Source: Shewanella pneumatophori (GTDB lineage Bacteria; Pseudomonadota; Gammaproteobacteria; Enterobacterales; Shewanellaceae). Taken from it: a DNA stretch of 64,000 nucleotides. The stretch lies in contig NZ_JAKILB010000007.1 of NCBI RefSeq assembly GCF_023283895.1, positions 1-64,000 on the forward strand, read 5' to 3'. The translations under genes were made by a program, and so were the position numbers. Positions 1-12,048 of the stretch are shown here, piece by piece. A model generated the notes under the pieces. That model saw only the letters and a list, made by a program, of their open reading frames with translations, ran no database searches and had not been told where the DNA came from. Positions within the stretch are counted from its first letter, which is position 1. The number at the start of each line of letters is the position of its first letter.

Positions 1-208
<208 letters not shown>

Positions 209-361
209 ACAACCCTGATGGGTTTTATGAGTTAACTATGTTTCCATAGAAACCAGAATTAGAATGAAGCACTTAATGTGTGTTCGAACTCAAGAATTAA
301 TTTAAAAGCCATTTAAAAGACAATCTCTTTTGAAGGCACAGCTTTTCAAATTTACCCAATT

Positions 362-480
362 TGTCTGGAAACCATAGAGTTGTGGCACCACCTGAATCCA
401 TTCCGAACTCAGAAGTGAAACGCAATATCGCCGATGGTAGTGTGGGGTCTCCCCATGTGAGAGTAGGTCATTTCCAGGCG
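362..480 (+). rRNA. rrf: 5S ribosomal RNA
   Basis: The sequence closely follows E. coli 5S rRNA, with the conserved core CCGAACTCAGAAGTGAAA (about 403-420) and GATGGTAGTGTGGGGTCTCC (about 433-452). The ends TGTCTGGAAA and TTTCCAGGC pair to form helix I. Length is about 119 nt. It lies directly upstream of a strong intrinsic terminator that closes the rRNA operon. A minus-strand ORF over this gene is an antisense artefact. Confidence 0.97.
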
Positions 481-491
481 CCAAATACGAG

Positions 492-522
492 AAAGCCCGC
501 TACGATGTAGCGGGCTTTTTTC
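492..522 (+). terminator. rRNA operon intrinsic terminator
   Basis: A GC-rich stem (AAAGCCCGCTA at 492-502 pairing with TAGCGGGCTTT at 508-518, loop CGATG) is followed by a run of T residues. It lies 12 nt after 5S rRNA, which is the expected place for rrn termination. Confidence 0.93.
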
Positions 523-528
523 GTTATT

Positions 529-687
529 GCCTGGAAAAATGACCGAACGAACATGGGGAAGTAGAGAGTGCATGCGTAGCATGCTTCAAATCATGTGATA
601 GTAGGGTGAAGCCCTTGTGCTTATCAAACGAAGTTTGATGCAAGGGGTGAACGCGGAGAGCTTGCTCGAAGCTGGCCATTTCCAGGC
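529..687. repeat. Palindromic element with 5S rRNA-like ends
   Basis: A ~159-bp stretch just after the rrn terminator is bounded by inverted arms, GCCTGGAAAAATGACC (529-544) and GGCCATTTCCAGGC (674-687). Both arms resemble the 3' end of the neighbouring 5S gene: the right arm in sense, the left arm in antisense. A further match, CATGGGGA, lies at about 552-559 with the same spacing as in antisense 5S. Inside are a GCATGC-GTA-GCATGC hairpin (about 570-584) and a longer hairpin (about 612-646) with CAAAC/GTTTG pairing. I infer a 5S-derived inverted remnant or small non-coding repeat. No ORF is evident. The rest of the 5S-hemB gap (688-844) shows nothing I can name. Confidence 0.5.
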
Positions 688-844
688 TTTAAATTAAGTG
701 AGAAAGTACTTACCTTCTAATGCTATGGATGGGATAGAGAGCAGTTGCGTTTAGGCGTTTGTAAAATACTGAACGCTAACTTATTTAAAATACCGATCTC
801 AGTATATATGGTGCTTTTGCGTGTGAGGCTAGTCATACAGACAT

Positions 845-875
845 AAAAAAGCCAGAGAGGTTCTCTGGCTTTCTA
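845..875 (-). terminator. Terminator after hemB
   Basis: Stem AAAGCCAGAGA/TCTCTGGCTTT with a short loop. Read on the minus strand it is followed by a run of six T residues. It lies 25 nt beyond the hemB stop codon and closes the ubi-tat-hemB operon. The poly-A/poly-T flanks may make it work in both directions. Confidence 0.88.
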
Positions 876-899
876 GTTTCTATATAGTGTAAGAAGAGT

Positions 900-3806
<2,907 letters not shown>

Positions 3807-3807
<1 letters not shown>

Positions 3808-4601
3808 TAATTTTCTAAACCAAAAAAAGTTCGACTATTTGAGTAAGTTTGTGCAGCAAAATCTTCAAGGTTTTGCTTTCTAAGAGTGGCAATATATTGC
3901 GCTATGTAAGGTAAATATTTAGGCTCGTTTTTACTCGATTTTGGCTTGGGTCGCATGCTTCGCGGTAAAAGATAGGGACTATCTGTTTCAACTAATATTC
4001 TGTTATTTGGGATATCAGTAACAATAGATGCAAGCTCCTGCCCTCGGCGCTCATCACAAACCCAGCCAGTAACACCAAGGTAAATGTCTTGCTCTATATA
4101 GGCATCAAGTGACAGTTTATTGCCGGTAAAACAATGCAGTAATGCTGCAGGTAGTTCACTACGGAACTCTTTTAGGATCGCGATAAAGTCTTCATGGGCA
4201 TCACGTTCATGCATCAGCACTGGCATTTGCAGTTCAACGGCTAGGGCTAGTTGCTCTGCAAACGCTTTACGCTGCATATCTCGCGGAGAGAAGTCTCTGT
4301 TGTAATCAAGGCCACATTCTCCAATTGCTATTACGCTAGGAGCTTGGCTTAGCTTTCGTAAAATATTAAGGCTATCAGCCTGCCATTCACTGGCATGATG
4401 AGGGTGAATCCCCGCAGTACTATAAAGTTGTTCTGGGAATTGCTGACAAAGCTTGACTGCTTGAAGGCTCTCTTCAATATGGCTGCCGATGACAACCATA
4501 GAGGTAACAGAGTGTGCCTTGGCATCATCAACAACGCGTTGAATATCTTTTTCTAACGAGCTGCCAATCAAATTGACAGCTATATCCATGTATTGCGGCA
4601 T
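3807..4601 (-). CDS. tatD: TatD family metal-dependent deoxyribonuclease
   Basis: TIM-barrel hydrolase of 264 aa (E. coli TatD is 260 aa). The N-terminus MDIAVNL matches the TatD-specific variant, in which the usual DxHxH motif of the wider family is replaced. Metal and active-site motifs follow: STAGIHPHHA (about 81-90), IGECGLDYNRD (about 112-122), LMHERDAHED, LLHCFTGN and VETDSPYL. The family has 3'-5' exonuclease or DNA-repair activity and is not needed for Tat export despite its name. It overlaps the cyclase downstream by one base and the small periplasmic gene upstream by one base, so it is tightly coupled within the operon. Confidence 0.93.
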
Positions 4602-5110
4602 TATTTTAAACGCTTCACTCGAATAGTGGTATTGCGGTCATCAGTACCAAGCATGAAGGAGCCTAATGCTGCTTTTTCGATAAACACTTTTTGTTCTGCT
4701 TTAATTCTGTAGCTGCGGCTATCGGTTTGTTTCCAAATTTGACCATTGTTAAATGTAATCTTTAATGCACCGTAAGGATCTTTAGTGACTTTATCGACTT
4801 CTAAATAGATTTTGCTGACTTCGTCTTCTTCTGCTTTCTTTACTTTACCAAAGTTATCTTCTACAGAGCTTTCAGTTGTAGCGGCTAAAGCCACCGCAGC
4901 CGTTGGCGCTGCAACCGCCACGGATTCAGTTACAATACTTGTTTTGGTTTGTGAGCCTAAAGAAGATGAAAGCTTGTCGTAACAGATTAGGCGATCTAGC
5001 TTGTCTTGTATTGCAGCGCACTGTGATAGTTGGCTTTCTAACGATGCATGGGCAGTGGTTGAGATAAATAACGATGCAACACTTAGTAGGATTAAACGAG
5101 GCTTGATCAT
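4601..5110 (-). CDS. Small periplasmic protein with VasI-like N-terminal motif
   Basis: 169 aa with a clear signal peptide (cleavage after THA-HA, about residue 22). The mature N-terminus has CAAIQDKLDRLICYDKLS, a cysteine-bounded motif found in VasI and many small uncharacterised secreted proteins. A low-complexity Ala/Val/Thr stretch (about 60-85) leads to a C-terminal half rich in beta-type residues (LEVDKVTKDPYGALKITFNNGQIWKQ). I do not know its function. It sits between tatC and tatD, with a terminator-like hairpin between it and tatC, so it may head a sub-operon with tatD, the cyclase gene and hemB. No other type VI secretion gene is nearby, so a VasI role is unlikely. Confidence 0.75.
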   Translation of the reverse strand: MIKPRLILLSVASLFISTTAHASLESQLSQCAAIQDKLDRLICYDKLSSSLGSQTKTSIVTESVAVAAPTAAVALAATTESSVEDNFGKVKKAEEDEVSKIYLEVDKVTKDPYGALKITFNNGQIWKQTDSRSYRIKAEQKVFIEKAALGSFMLGTDDRNTTIRVKRLK

Positions 5111-5215
5111 CTGTAACTTCCTTTTATTTTTATAAAGCAGGCTTGTAGCTGATTTTACATTTTATTAGGTTAATTGAAACCGCAAAATCAATTTGTACAG
5201 CTGCTATAAAAACAA

Positions 5216-5261
5216 AAAAGGTACTATCTGAGCCTGTTAAGGACGAGATAATACCTTTTAA
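5216..5261 (-). terminator. Terminator-like hairpin after tatC
   Basis: On the minus strand AGGTATTATCT pairs with AGATAGTACCT (one G-T wobble) and is followed by a run of T residues. It lies 22 nt after the tatC stop, between tatC and the small periplasmic gene. It could end the ubi-tat transcript or reduce read-through into tatD-hemB. Confidence 0.75.
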
Positions 5262-5282
5262 TAAGATGATTAAAGAAGTGGA

Positions 5283-6050
5283 TTACGACTCAGATTCTTT
5301 CTGCTCGTCTCTCTCTTCGTTTTCGTCATCTTCTTCATTGTCTTTACTGTAAAAACGCGCGGCAATTAACCCACCTTCAAACAAAATTAGCATTGGAATC
5401 GCTAGCATTGTTTGCGAGATGATATCTGGTGGTGTTAGTAGCATACCAATTACGAATGCACCGACCACGATATATGGGCGTTTTTCTTTGAGGTCTGCTG
5501 GAGTTGTTACGCCAGCCCAACATAAAAGCACAACGGCTACAGGGATCTCAAAGGCTAAACCAAAAGCAAAAAACAGTTTTAGGATAAAGCTTAGGTAACT
5601 ACTAATATCGGTAGCGACTTCAACACCGTCGGGTGCAACGCTGGTAAAGAACCCAAATACAACTGGGAATACGACATAGTAGGCAAAAGCGATACCTAAA
5701 TAGAACAATAACGTACTGCTGGCTAGCAGTGGCACAACCAAACGTTTTTCATGTTTATATAGGCCAGGCGCGACAAATGACCACACTTGATAAAGAACAT
5801 AGGGGACTGCTACAAAAAACGATAGCACCAATGTTAATTTGAATGGGGCAAAAAATGGCGCTGCAACATCAGTTGCAATCATACTGCTTGATTCAGGCAA
5901 AGCTTGCATCAAGGGCGTGGCCATATAATGGTAAATATCGTTGGCCCAATATACCAAACCAATAAACACCAAAAGAACACTACCAATTGCTTTTAGTAAC
6001 TTGGTGCGTAACTCAAGCAAATGGCTGATTAATGGCTGCTGTTGTGACAT
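5283..6050 (-). CDS. tatC: Sec-independent protein translocase subunit TatC
   Basis: Polytopic inner-membrane receptor of the twin-arginine system, 255 aa with six predicted transmembrane segments. It recognises the RR signal peptide together with TatB. Family hallmarks are seen: [10 protein letters not shown] at residues 10-19, the conserved first loop, [15 protein letters not shown] (about 98-112), and [14 protein letters not shown] in the C-terminal half. The C-terminal tail (about 230-255) is unusually acidic ([17 protein letters not shown]). The gene starts 3 nt after the tatB stop. Confidence 0.97.
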   Translation of the reverse strand: MSQQQPLISHLLELRTKLLKAIGSVLLVFIGLVYWANDIYHYMATPLMQALPESSSMIATDVAAPFFAPFKLTLVLSFFVAVPYVLYQVWSFVAPGLYKHEKRLVVPLLASSTLLFYLGIAFAYYVVFPVVFGFFTSVAPDGVEVATDISSYLSFILKLFFAFGLAFEIPVAVVLLCWAGVTTPADLKEKRPYIVVGAFVIGMLLTPPDIISQTMLAIPMLILFEGGLIAARFYSKDNEEDDENEERDEQKESES

Positions 6051-6053
6051 GGA

Positions 6054-6452
6054 CTACCCGTTAGGTTTGTCTGAATTAGCACTTGTTGTCGAGCTTGTCT
6101 CTGCAGTTGAGGTTTCTTTGGCTGGAGTAGTATCTTTCGCCGCTGGAACGTCTTCTACTTGATAAGGACGATTAACAGATTGAGCCGCTTCTTTTAATTG
6201 ATCGATTGAATCCTGTAACTCTGGAGAAAGGTTCTTTAAACCTTGACTCTCTGCATTTTTCAAATCAGAGTGCAGTTGCTCAATTTTAAGCTCCTGCTCT
6301 AATTCGTCTTTTACTGAGTTAGCCATCTTTTTCATGGCGCGGATCCAGCTAGAAATTGAGCGCACAGCAGTTGGGAGTCTTTCAGGGCCAAGTACTACTA
6401 GGCCCAAGATCCCAATCAGCAGCAACTCCATAAAGCCGATACCGTCGAACAT
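6054..6452 (-). CDS. tatB: Sec-independent protein translocase subunit TatB
   Basis: 132 aa with one N-terminal membrane helix starting [15 protein letters not shown], then the conserved [10 protein letters not shown] hinge (about 18-27, with the key glutamate) and an amphipathic helix (about 28-75). The TatB-type hinge and the longer C-tail separate it from TatA. It forms the TatBC receptor. The C-terminus is low-complexity (Thr/Ser/Glu-rich). It lies between tatA (6 nt upstream) and tatC (3 nt downstream). Confidence 0.96.
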   Translation of the reverse strand: MFDGIGFMELLLIGILGLVVLGPERLPTAVRSISSWIRAMKKMANSVKDELEQELKIEQLHSDLKNAESQGLKNLSPELQDSIDQLKEAAQSVNRPYQVEDVPAAKDTTPAKETSTAETSSTTSANSDKPNG

Positions 6453-6458
6453 AGTCGA

Positions 6459-6728
6459 TTACGCCTGTTCTTTGCCTTTAGACTCAGCTTTTTTCTCAGC
6501 TGTCTCAGCAACTTTTGCAGTTTCTGTCACTTTTGCAGCGTCAGCAGCTGGTTTGTCAGTTGCGTTATCTTCTAAAGCCTTCTTTTCTTCTTCAGAAGAC
6601 ATGGCGTTCTTAAAGCCCTTAACTGCACCACCTAAATCGCCGCCTAGTGAACGTAACTTCTTAGTTCCAAACAATAATACGACAATTAAAGCAATAATAA
6701 GAAGTTGCCAAATACTAATGCCACCCAT
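6459..6728 (-). CDS. tatA: Sec-independent protein translocase subunit TatA
   Basis: 89 aa pore-forming Tat subunit. The N-terminal membrane helix (about 5-20, [18 protein letters not shown]) is followed by the [14 protein letters not shown] hinge and amphipathic helix, including the invariant FG pair. The C-terminal tail is Ala/Lys/Glu-rich, as is usual. It is first of the tatABC trio and begins 60 nt after ubiB. Confidence 0.97.
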   Translation of the reverse strand: MGGISIWQLLIIALIVVLLFGTKKLRSLGGDLGGAVKGFKNAMSSEEEKKALEDNATDKPAADAAKVTETAKVAETAEKKAESKGKEQA

Positions 6729-6788
6729 GGATGAATCCTCTTAATTAGATACTGGTTCCATTATGAACCTTTGGTTATTTAGGTCTAG

Positions 6789-8438
6789 CTAAATTTTGCG
6801 ATTCTTTGGTCTAGATCGCCATCCGAGCACCCACAGAGTGAGGCCTATGCCAATACTGCCATAAGAGGCCCATAGTGTAGCGTCTTGGTTTAACAAAATA
6901 GTGCCACAGATCACTAAAACAGCCGATGTAATCAAAAGATAGTTACTTTTATGAGCTTTTTGTTGATGTTTGAGATACCGATCTAACAAATTATTTTGAT
7001 TTTTAGATAGGTTGCGGCCCATTTTCAGGTTGTCATAGATCAATTCTGGCAATTCTGGCAAATGTTCAGCCCAGTATGGTAACTGTTGCTTAACTTTTGC
7101 AGCCATCGCTTTAGGGCCTACTTGCTCTGCCATCCATTGCTCTAAAAATGGTTTAGCTGTTTGCCATAAGTCTAGTTGCGGATAAAGCTGGCGGCCAAGA
7201 CCTTCAATATAAAGCAAGGTTTTTTCAAGCAAGACTAATTGCGGCTGTACGACCATGTCGAATCGGCGCGCGGTTCTGAATAGCTCTAGTAATACGTGGC
7301 CAAATGATATTTCATCTAGCGGTTTATTAAACATTGGCTCACAAACCACTTTAACCGCTTGCTCAAACGCTGCAACGTCAGTATCGGCTGATACCCAGCC
7401 CGACTCTATATATAGCTGGGCAATTCGGCGATAATCGCGATTAAAGAAAGCTAAGAAGTTTTCGGCAAGGTAGCGTTTATCTTCATCGGTTAAGGTTCCC
7501 ATAATGCCGCAGTCTAAACCGATATAAAAAGGATCGTTTGGATGCTCACGACTGACAAAAATATTGCCAGGATGCATATCTGCATGGAAAAAATTGTCAC
7601 GAAATACTTGAGTGAAAAATAGTTCGACACCGCGTTCGGCAAGCAGCTTTAAGTTGGTTCCTTGTGCTTCGAGTGCCGCTTTATCAGATACCGGCACCCC
7701 TTCAATACGCTCCATTACAATTAAACGTGTGAAGCATAGATCTTCATACATGTATGGGATGTAAAGTGCATTGGAGTCAATAAAGTTGTTGCGCAGTTTT
7801 ATTGCATTTAAGGCTTCAAGCTTAAGATTAAGCTCACCCTCAATCGTTGTGCGGTAATCTTCAACCACTTCTGCAGGGCGCAGGCGGTTATTTGCGCCAA
7901 GTAAGCTTTCTAGAAAATCAGCTGCTTGTGACATCAATAAAATATCAGCGTGTACCTTTTGCTCAACGTCTGGGCGCAGCACTTTTAGTACGACGCTAGC
8001 ACCATTTGATTTCAGTGTTGCTGTATGGACCTGAGAGATTGATGCTGAAGCAAGTGGCGTGTCATCAAAGTCGTCAAAGTAGCTTTCAATAGGCGCACCG
8101 AGTTCGGCTTCAATAGATGCTCGAGCAATAGCAGAGTCAAAAGGCGGTACTCTGTCTTGTAGCATTGCAAGTTCTTCGGCCCACTCGTCAGATAGCAAGT
8201 CACGGCGAGTCGACAGCATTTGGCCAAATTTAATGTAAACCGGGCCAAGCTCTTGCATGGCTAGCTTTAAGCGTTCGCCACCGACTTTATCTTTATGCTT
8301 GTTACCTAACCAGAAAAAGCAACCCCTTAACAGTTTGAAGTACCAAGGCGTTAACTTAGAAGGGATTAAGTCATCTAATCCGTAATGCAATGCAGTACGG
8401 ATGACGTGATAAGCGCGCCTGATACTTTTTACTGTCAT
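6789..8438 (-). CDS. ubiB: Ubiquinone biosynthesis ATPase/kinase-like protein UbiB
   Basis: 549-aa ADCK/UbiB family protein needed for ubiquinone synthesis. The N-terminal KxGQ motif ([15 protein letters not shown], about 68-82) and the alanine-rich nucleotide loop (ASASISQVH, about 130-138) are present. Also seen are the lysine strand VVLKVLRP, the [10 protein letters not shown] catalytic loop (about 285-294) and LDCGIMG in place of DFG. Two C-terminal hydrophobic segments (about 497-540) anchor it in the inner membrane. It overlaps ubiJ by 4 nt, which indicates translational coupling. Confidence 0.97.
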   Translation of the reverse strand: MTVKSIRRAYHVIRTALHYGLDDLIPSKLTPWYFKLLRGCFFWLGNKHKDKVGGERLKLAMQELGPVYIKFGQMLSTRRDLLSDEWAEELAMLQDRVPPFDSAIARASIEAELGAPIESYFDDFDDTPLASASISQVHTATLKSNGASVVLKVLRPDVEQKVHADILLMSQAADFLESLLGANNRLRPAEVVEDYRTTIEGELNLKLEALNAIKLRNNFIDSNALYIPYMYEDLCFTRLIVMERIEGVPVSDKAALEAQGTNLKLLAERGVELFFTQVFRDNFFHADMHPGNIFVSREHPNDPFYIGLDCGIMGTLTDEDKRYLAENFLAFFNRDYRRIAQLYIESGWVSADTDVAAFEQAVKVVCEPMFNKPLDEISFGHVLLELFRTARRFDMVVQPQLVLLEKTLLYIEGLGRQLYPQLDLWQTAKPFLEQWMAEQVGPKAMAAKVKQQLPYWAEHLPELPELIYDNLKMGRNLSKNQNNLLDRYLKHQQKAHKSNYLLITSAVLVICGTILLNQDATLWASYGSIGIGLTLWVLGWRSRPKNRKI

Positions 8439-9058
8439 GGTTTCATCTTTACCCTGTTAATAAGCTGGTCTACTCGTGTTGATACTGCGTCGACATCGGT
8501 CACAAGATCGTCGATTTTGTCGCTTAGGTGTATGTATTCGAGTTTATGGGGAGCGAGTCGATATTCTTCAGTCGTTAGCTGGCCAAGGTGTGAGCGGGTT
8601 TTACGCAACACATTGGTTAGATCACTCTTAGCTTGTTTTAAACCTTGGCTAATGAAGTGTGTTGGCACATCGCCAATATAGCGTGATAAAGGCTCTGAAA
8701 AATCGACATCGATTTGCTGCATATAATGGCTAAAAGTCTGTAATAGACTTAAATCGCCTTCTAGGCTAAGTTTGTCTTGCTTGATCAGCTCGGTAAGGTT
8801 GGCACCTTCTGTAAGTTGATAAAGCGTGGTTACGTCAGCATTAACTTTGGTGGTGACTTCGCCTTCGTAACGAGAAAAAACTTGGATCTCTTTGGCAAAC
8901 AAAAAGTATAGCGGCCAATTGAGTTGAGAAAGTTGGATGCAAAGAACTTTGCCATGCAGACTACGCAGCTTGGCGTAGTCTTCTGGAGATTGTGAGATCA
9001 GTTTATTTAAACTGATCTCAATCGCGGCGCAGGCAATTAATGGCAGGTCACGAGACAT
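8435..9058 (-). CDS. ubiJ: Ubiquinone biosynthesis accessory factor UbiJ (SCP2 domain)
   Basis: 207 aa, matching the usual UbiJ length and its position between ubiE and ubiB. The N-terminal half (about 10-115) is an SCP2-like lipid-binding fold, and the C-terminal half is helical and charged (about 165-207). UbiJ is a soluble accessory factor of the multi-enzyme ubiquinone complex that binds the isoprenoid intermediates. It starts 11 nt after ubiE. Confidence 0.93.
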   Translation of the reverse strand: MSRDLPLIACAAIEISLNKLISQSPEDYAKLRSLHGKVLCIQLSQLNWPLYFLFAKEIQVFSRYEGEVTTKVNADVTTLYQLTEGANLTELIKQDKLSLEGDLSLLQTFSHYMQQIDVDFSEPLSRYIGDVPTHFISQGLKQAKSDLTNVLRKTRSHLGQLTTEEYRLAPHKLEYIHLSDKIDDLVTDVDAVSTRVDQLINRVKMKP

Positions 9059-9069
9059 AGCGAGTCCAA

Positions 9070-9825
9070 TCAGAATTTATAACCTTTGTGTAAGGCTACG
9101 ATACCGTCAGTCATGTTGGTGTAGTTGACTTGCTCAAAGCCAGCCGTTTCCATCATTTGCTTTAGTGTCTCTTGATCTGGATGCATACGAATTGATTCCG
9201 CTAGGTATTCGTAGCTGTCTGCATCTTGGGTGATTAAAGAGCCCATTTTTGGTAGCACTTTAAAGCTGTATAGGTCATACACTTTACGCATAATTTCATG
9301 CTGGGGTCTTGAGAACTCTAGCACTAATAGCTTTCCACCTGGCTTTAGTACGCGCAACATAGAGGCAATAGCTGCATCTTTATCGGTTACATTTCGTAGA
9401 CCAAAAGCAATGGTAATAATGTCAAAGTGATTGTCCGGGAAAGGCAAGGCTTCAGCGTTGGCTTGTACGTAATTTACGTTGCCAACAATGCCTTTATCTC
9501 TTAGCTTTTCACGGCCAACTTTCAGCATAGAATCGTTAATGTCTGCTAACGTAACTTGGCCTGTCTCACCGACGATGCGAGAGAATTTAGCCGTTAAGTC
9601 ACCAGTACCGCCAGCAAGATCCAGTACTTTCATACCAGGACGTGCGCCAGCGCTTTCAATTGTAAAACGCTTCCACATGCGGTGGATACCGAAAGACATT
9701 ACGTCGTTCATAATGTCGTACTTTGCTGCGACAGAATGGAATACGCCAGCAACCATGTCGGCTTTCTTCTCTGCTTCAATGGTTTTATAACCGAAGTGAG
9801 TGCTCTTTGGAGTGTCGTCTGACAT
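9070..9825 (-). CDS. ubiE: Ubiquinone/menaquinone C-methyltransferase UbiE
   Basis: 251-aa SAM-dependent methyltransferase that acts in both ubiquinone and menaquinone synthesis. SAM motif I is [12 protein letters not shown] (about 69-80). Other family segments are [14 protein letters not shown] (about 28-41), FGLRNVTD and [15 protein letters not shown]. It is first in the minus-strand operon ubiE-ubiJ-ubiB-tatABC. A candidate minus-strand promoter (TACAAT at 9864-9869, weak -35 at 9887-9892 with a 17-nt spacer) lies about 40 nt upstream. Confidence 0.98.
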   Translation of the reverse strand: MSDDTPKSTHFGYKTIEAEKKADMVAGVFHSVAAKYDIMNDVMSFGIHRMWKRFTIESAGARPGMKVLDLAGGTGDLTAKFSRIVGETGQVTLADINDSMLKVGREKLRDKGIVGNVNYVQANAEALPFPDNHFDIITIAFGLRNVTDKDAAIASMLRVLKPGGKLLVLEFSRPQHEIMRKVYDLYSFKVLPKMGSLITQDADSYEYLAESIRMHPDQETLKQMMETAGFEQVNYTNMTDGIVALHKGYKF

Positions 9826-9863
9826 CTATCTGTTCCTATAACGTTAGCGAATAATTTGTTGCG

Positions 9864-9892
9864 ATTGTATGTCATCACAGCGGATTGCTGAA
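9864..9892 (-). promoter_or_regulatory. Candidate sigma-70 promoter for ubiE operon
   Basis: On the minus strand a TACAAT -10 (5 of 6 consensus bases) lies 17 nt from a poor -35 (TTCAGC). It is the best promoter-like pair in the ubiE-hutG gap. This is pattern matching only. Confidence 0.35.
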
Positions 9893-9942
9893 TCTTTCAT
9901 CTATCACTCTGTGACGAAGGTTAACTATCCGTTTGAGGATAA

Positions 9943-9990
9943 TAAAAAAATGCGCTATTACGCAGGCTATCGCAAAATTGACAGCGCATT
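9943..9990 (-). terminator. Terminator after the arginase-family gene
   Basis: On the minus strand AATGCGCT (9990-9983) pairs with AGCGCATT (9956-9949), followed immediately by a run of seven T residues. The loop is long (26 nt), so it is weaker than a canonical terminator, but the position 39 nt past the gene end fits. Confidence 0.55.
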
Positions 9991-10029
9991 ACACCACACT
10001 ATTTAGCAATGTTGAATAATTATTACTGT

Positions 10030-11064
10030 CTATAAAGCATTTATACGTGCGTTGATATAAGAGTAGATCAATTCGCTTATGCTCTGACCTGTTTCGCGGT
10101 GGCCTGCGGCTTCTCCTGCTACGTGGCAGCTAGGCGCAGCTTCTGCTAAATGCAAGTATACACTCGGGCAGTGTTTAGCGATGTAATTTACATATTTGAG
10201 TGCATCTAATAGCGGGATCCCGGCAGCAGTTGAGGCGCTGCTAGGCATATTGGTGATCGCATCAAGGTCGAGCTCAATTGCAACTGGCAGTTGCGTATTA
10301 TTCAGCTGTTTGGCAATTTGTTTTAGTGCTGTTTCTAGGCTGAGTTCTTGGCGAACCCAGATCTGTTGCAGGCTATGCCAGTGACCTCCAAAAGTTTCTA
10401 GCTGCTGTAAGGTCGTTTCGCTATTTTTAAGCTCATGCAACCCTAATACATGGTAGTAACCTAAGGCACCTGAGGCGGCTGCATAACTAAAACCATTGCC
10501 ACTGTGACGACCTTCTTTTGGCCTAAAGTCAGAGTGAGGATCTAGGTTAACCGCTGCAAGTGGGCGTTTAAAGCTGGCTTTAGCTGCCATGAGTAAGCCA
10601 TAAGCGTTGTTATGACCGCCACCAATTACAATAGGCTCTAGTCCTGATTCAAATACGGCTGATAAAACCTTTATTACGCGCTCATCTAGATTCGATACTT
10701 GTTCTCTGAGCTGCTCAGCAGTGCTATTAGTATCGAGTTGTAGATCTTGAGTACTAATTTGTCCCAGCACTAAGCACTGTTTGCCGTTGAGAAAGCGATT
10801 AGATTGTAGATTTAGAAATTGCGCCATAGCACTTTCAAATGCATTGGTTGCACCGCCGCGACCAAGGTTTGCTCTTGGGCCAATATCTTCGCCAATGCCT
10901 AAAATAACAAAACGTGCGCCATTGGTTTTAGCTTGGCTTAGGTTGTCTGCAATGCTTTGGGCTGCGCTTGCAAGTTGTACTTGTTGACCAAGTTTAGTTT
11001 CACCATCGCGAGTGCTAAGTAGGCTGCGTCGATTATCTTCAGTAAATAACGATAGGTTGAGCAT
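10030..11064 (-). CDS. Arginase/formimidoylglutamase family hydrolase
   Basis: 344 aa of the ureohydrolase fold. The dinuclear Mn ligands can be traced: GGGHNN (about 148-153, the family His), NLDPHSDFRP (about 172-181, the DxHxD motif with Pro in place of Ala) and ELDLDAI (about 261-267, the DxD motif). The residue after GGGH is Asn where most family members have Glu. Formimidoylglutamase (HutG) is the closest guess, but no other histidine-utilisation genes are nearby, so the substrate (arginine, agmatine, guanidino acid or formiminoglutamate) is open. It is a single gene with its own terminator. Confidence 0.8.
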   Translation of the reverse strand: MLNLSLFTEDNRRSLLSTRDGETKLGQQVQLASAAQSIADNLSQAKTNGARFVILGIGEDIGPRANLGRGGATNAFESAMAQFLNLQSNRFLNGKQCLVLGQISTQDLQLDTNSTAEQLREQVSNLDERVIKVLSAVFESGLEPIVIGGGHNNAYGLLMAAKASFKRPLAAVNLDPHSDFRPKEGRHSGNGFSYAAASGALGYYHVLGLHELKNSETTLQQLETFGGHWHSLQQIWVRQELSLETALKQIAKQLNNTQLPVAIELDLDAITNMPSSASTAAGIPLLDALKYVNYIAKHCPSVYLHLAEAAPSCHVAGEAAGHRETGQSISELIYSYINARINAL

Positions 11065-11157
11065 AATATTATTCTTATTGTTAGCTTCGATGTGACCTAG
11101 TTTAAGCTGATAATTTTTGCCTGCAAGTCATAGTGATTTTAGTGGGATTGTTCAGAT

Positions 11158-11188
11158 GTAAAAAGCCAGTCACGGAGACTGGCTTTAA
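11158..11188 (-). terminator. Terminator after rraA
   Basis: AAAGCCAGTC and AGACTGGCTTT form a stem around an ACGG-type loop. Read on the minus strand a run of T residues follows. It lies 33 nt past the rraA stop codon. Confidence 0.85.
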
Positions 11189-11220
11189 ATGAATATAACG
11201 CAGGTGGAAATCGTTGCGAT

Positions 11221-11706
11221 TTAATCGATATCTAACGGCTCTGGCGAGAGGATGATGCCTGTGTTGTCGGCATAAACATGATCACCAGGTAAGAAAGTTA
11301 CACCACCGAAGTTAACTGGGATCTCTAGTTCACCAACAGCATTGCTGTCTGCACCAACAGGAATCGAAGCTAACGCTTGAATACCGATATCTAAATCTTC
11401 TAATGCATCAACGTCACGTACTGTGCCGTAAACGATAATACCTTCCCAGTTGTTCTCTACTGCTTTAGCTGCAATGGTTGCATCTAATAGAGCGCGACGA
11501 AGTGAGCCACCGCCATCAATTAGGAGCACCTTGCCTTCACCATCTTCTTGAACTGCATCGATGATAAGACCATTGTCTTCAAAACACTTAATGGTGCTAA
11601 TTGAACCACCAAAAGAGTTACAACCCCCATAATTACTGAACATGGGTTCGACAACATCAACAACATCGATATAAGTGTCACAAAGTTCTGAGGTGTTGTA
11701 TTCCAT
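11221..11706 (-). CDS. rraA: Regulator of ribonuclease E activity RraA
   Basis: RraA (once called MenG) binds and inhibits RNase E and so changes mRNA decay. I start at the ATG at 11706, which has AGGAG eight bases upstream and gives 161 aa, the same length as E. coli RraA. The longer open frame adds 19 residues without support. The sequence is close to E. coli throughout: [46 protein letters not shown], and an ending [14 protein letters not shown]. It forms a trimeric ring and has no enzymatic methyltransferase motifs. Confidence 0.96.
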   Translation of the reverse strand: MEYNTSELCDTYIDVVDVVEPMFSNYGGCNSFGGSISTIKCFEDNGLIIDAVQEDGEGKVLLIDGGGSLRRALLDATIAAKAVENNWEGIIVYGTVRDVDALEDLDIGIQALASIPVGADSNAVGELEIPVNFGGVTFLPGDHVYADNTGIILSPEPLDID

Positions 11707-11982
11707 AAGAACACTCCTGATAGATAGAGACGCCCAGCTGCCCGAGCAAACAAGTAATTGCACTCAGTATATAAGGGATTCTTAAAAAGAAAAGCGTTAT
11801 CAATCACGCAATTGCCTAATAACAATACACTCGGCATTGCTGTAGTAATATTTCTTCGTCTTGGTTAAATAAAGCGCTAAAACATGATGTAGGTCATTAT
11901 ATGACGGTTTTTTATTACAGGTTTTGTGCGCGTTTGTTATCATGGTGTCGACTAAAATCGGTATAAACATTAAATTTTACCC

Positions 11983-12048
11983 GCTTTAGGGGCACGGAAC
12001 CCCCAATTAGCTTAGGGAAGGCATAAGGCCTACAAAAGGTGCCTTATG
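11983..12048 (+). promoter_or_regulatory. Structured 5' leader sequestering a start codon
   Basis: In the 339-nt rraA/12046 gap the last ~65 nt can fold. A GGGG/CCCC hairpin (about 11988-12005) has the loop CACGGAA. Then CATAAGGC (12022-12029) pairs perfectly with GCCTTATG (12041-12048), whose last three bases are the ATG of the next gene. The Shine-Dalgarno AAGG (about 12036-12039) sits in the loop. This could control translation, by temperature or a ligand. The rest of the gap (11707-11980) shows nothing definite beyond AT-rich promoter-like sequence. Confidence 0.5.

Noticed and set aside
302..484. Minus-strand ORF over 5S rRNA
   Set aside because: It is the antisense of a structural RNA with no ribosome-binding site and no family resemblance.
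11520..11837. Second ORF overlapping rraA on the same strand
   Set aside because: It conflicts with the well-conserved RraA frame and lacks any start signal.
11983..12010. Guanidine-II (mini-ykkC) riboswitch because of the ACGG loop
   Set aside because: That class needs two hairpins each with an ACGR tetraloop. Only one is present, its loop is seven bases long, and the gene is not a known guanidine exporter.
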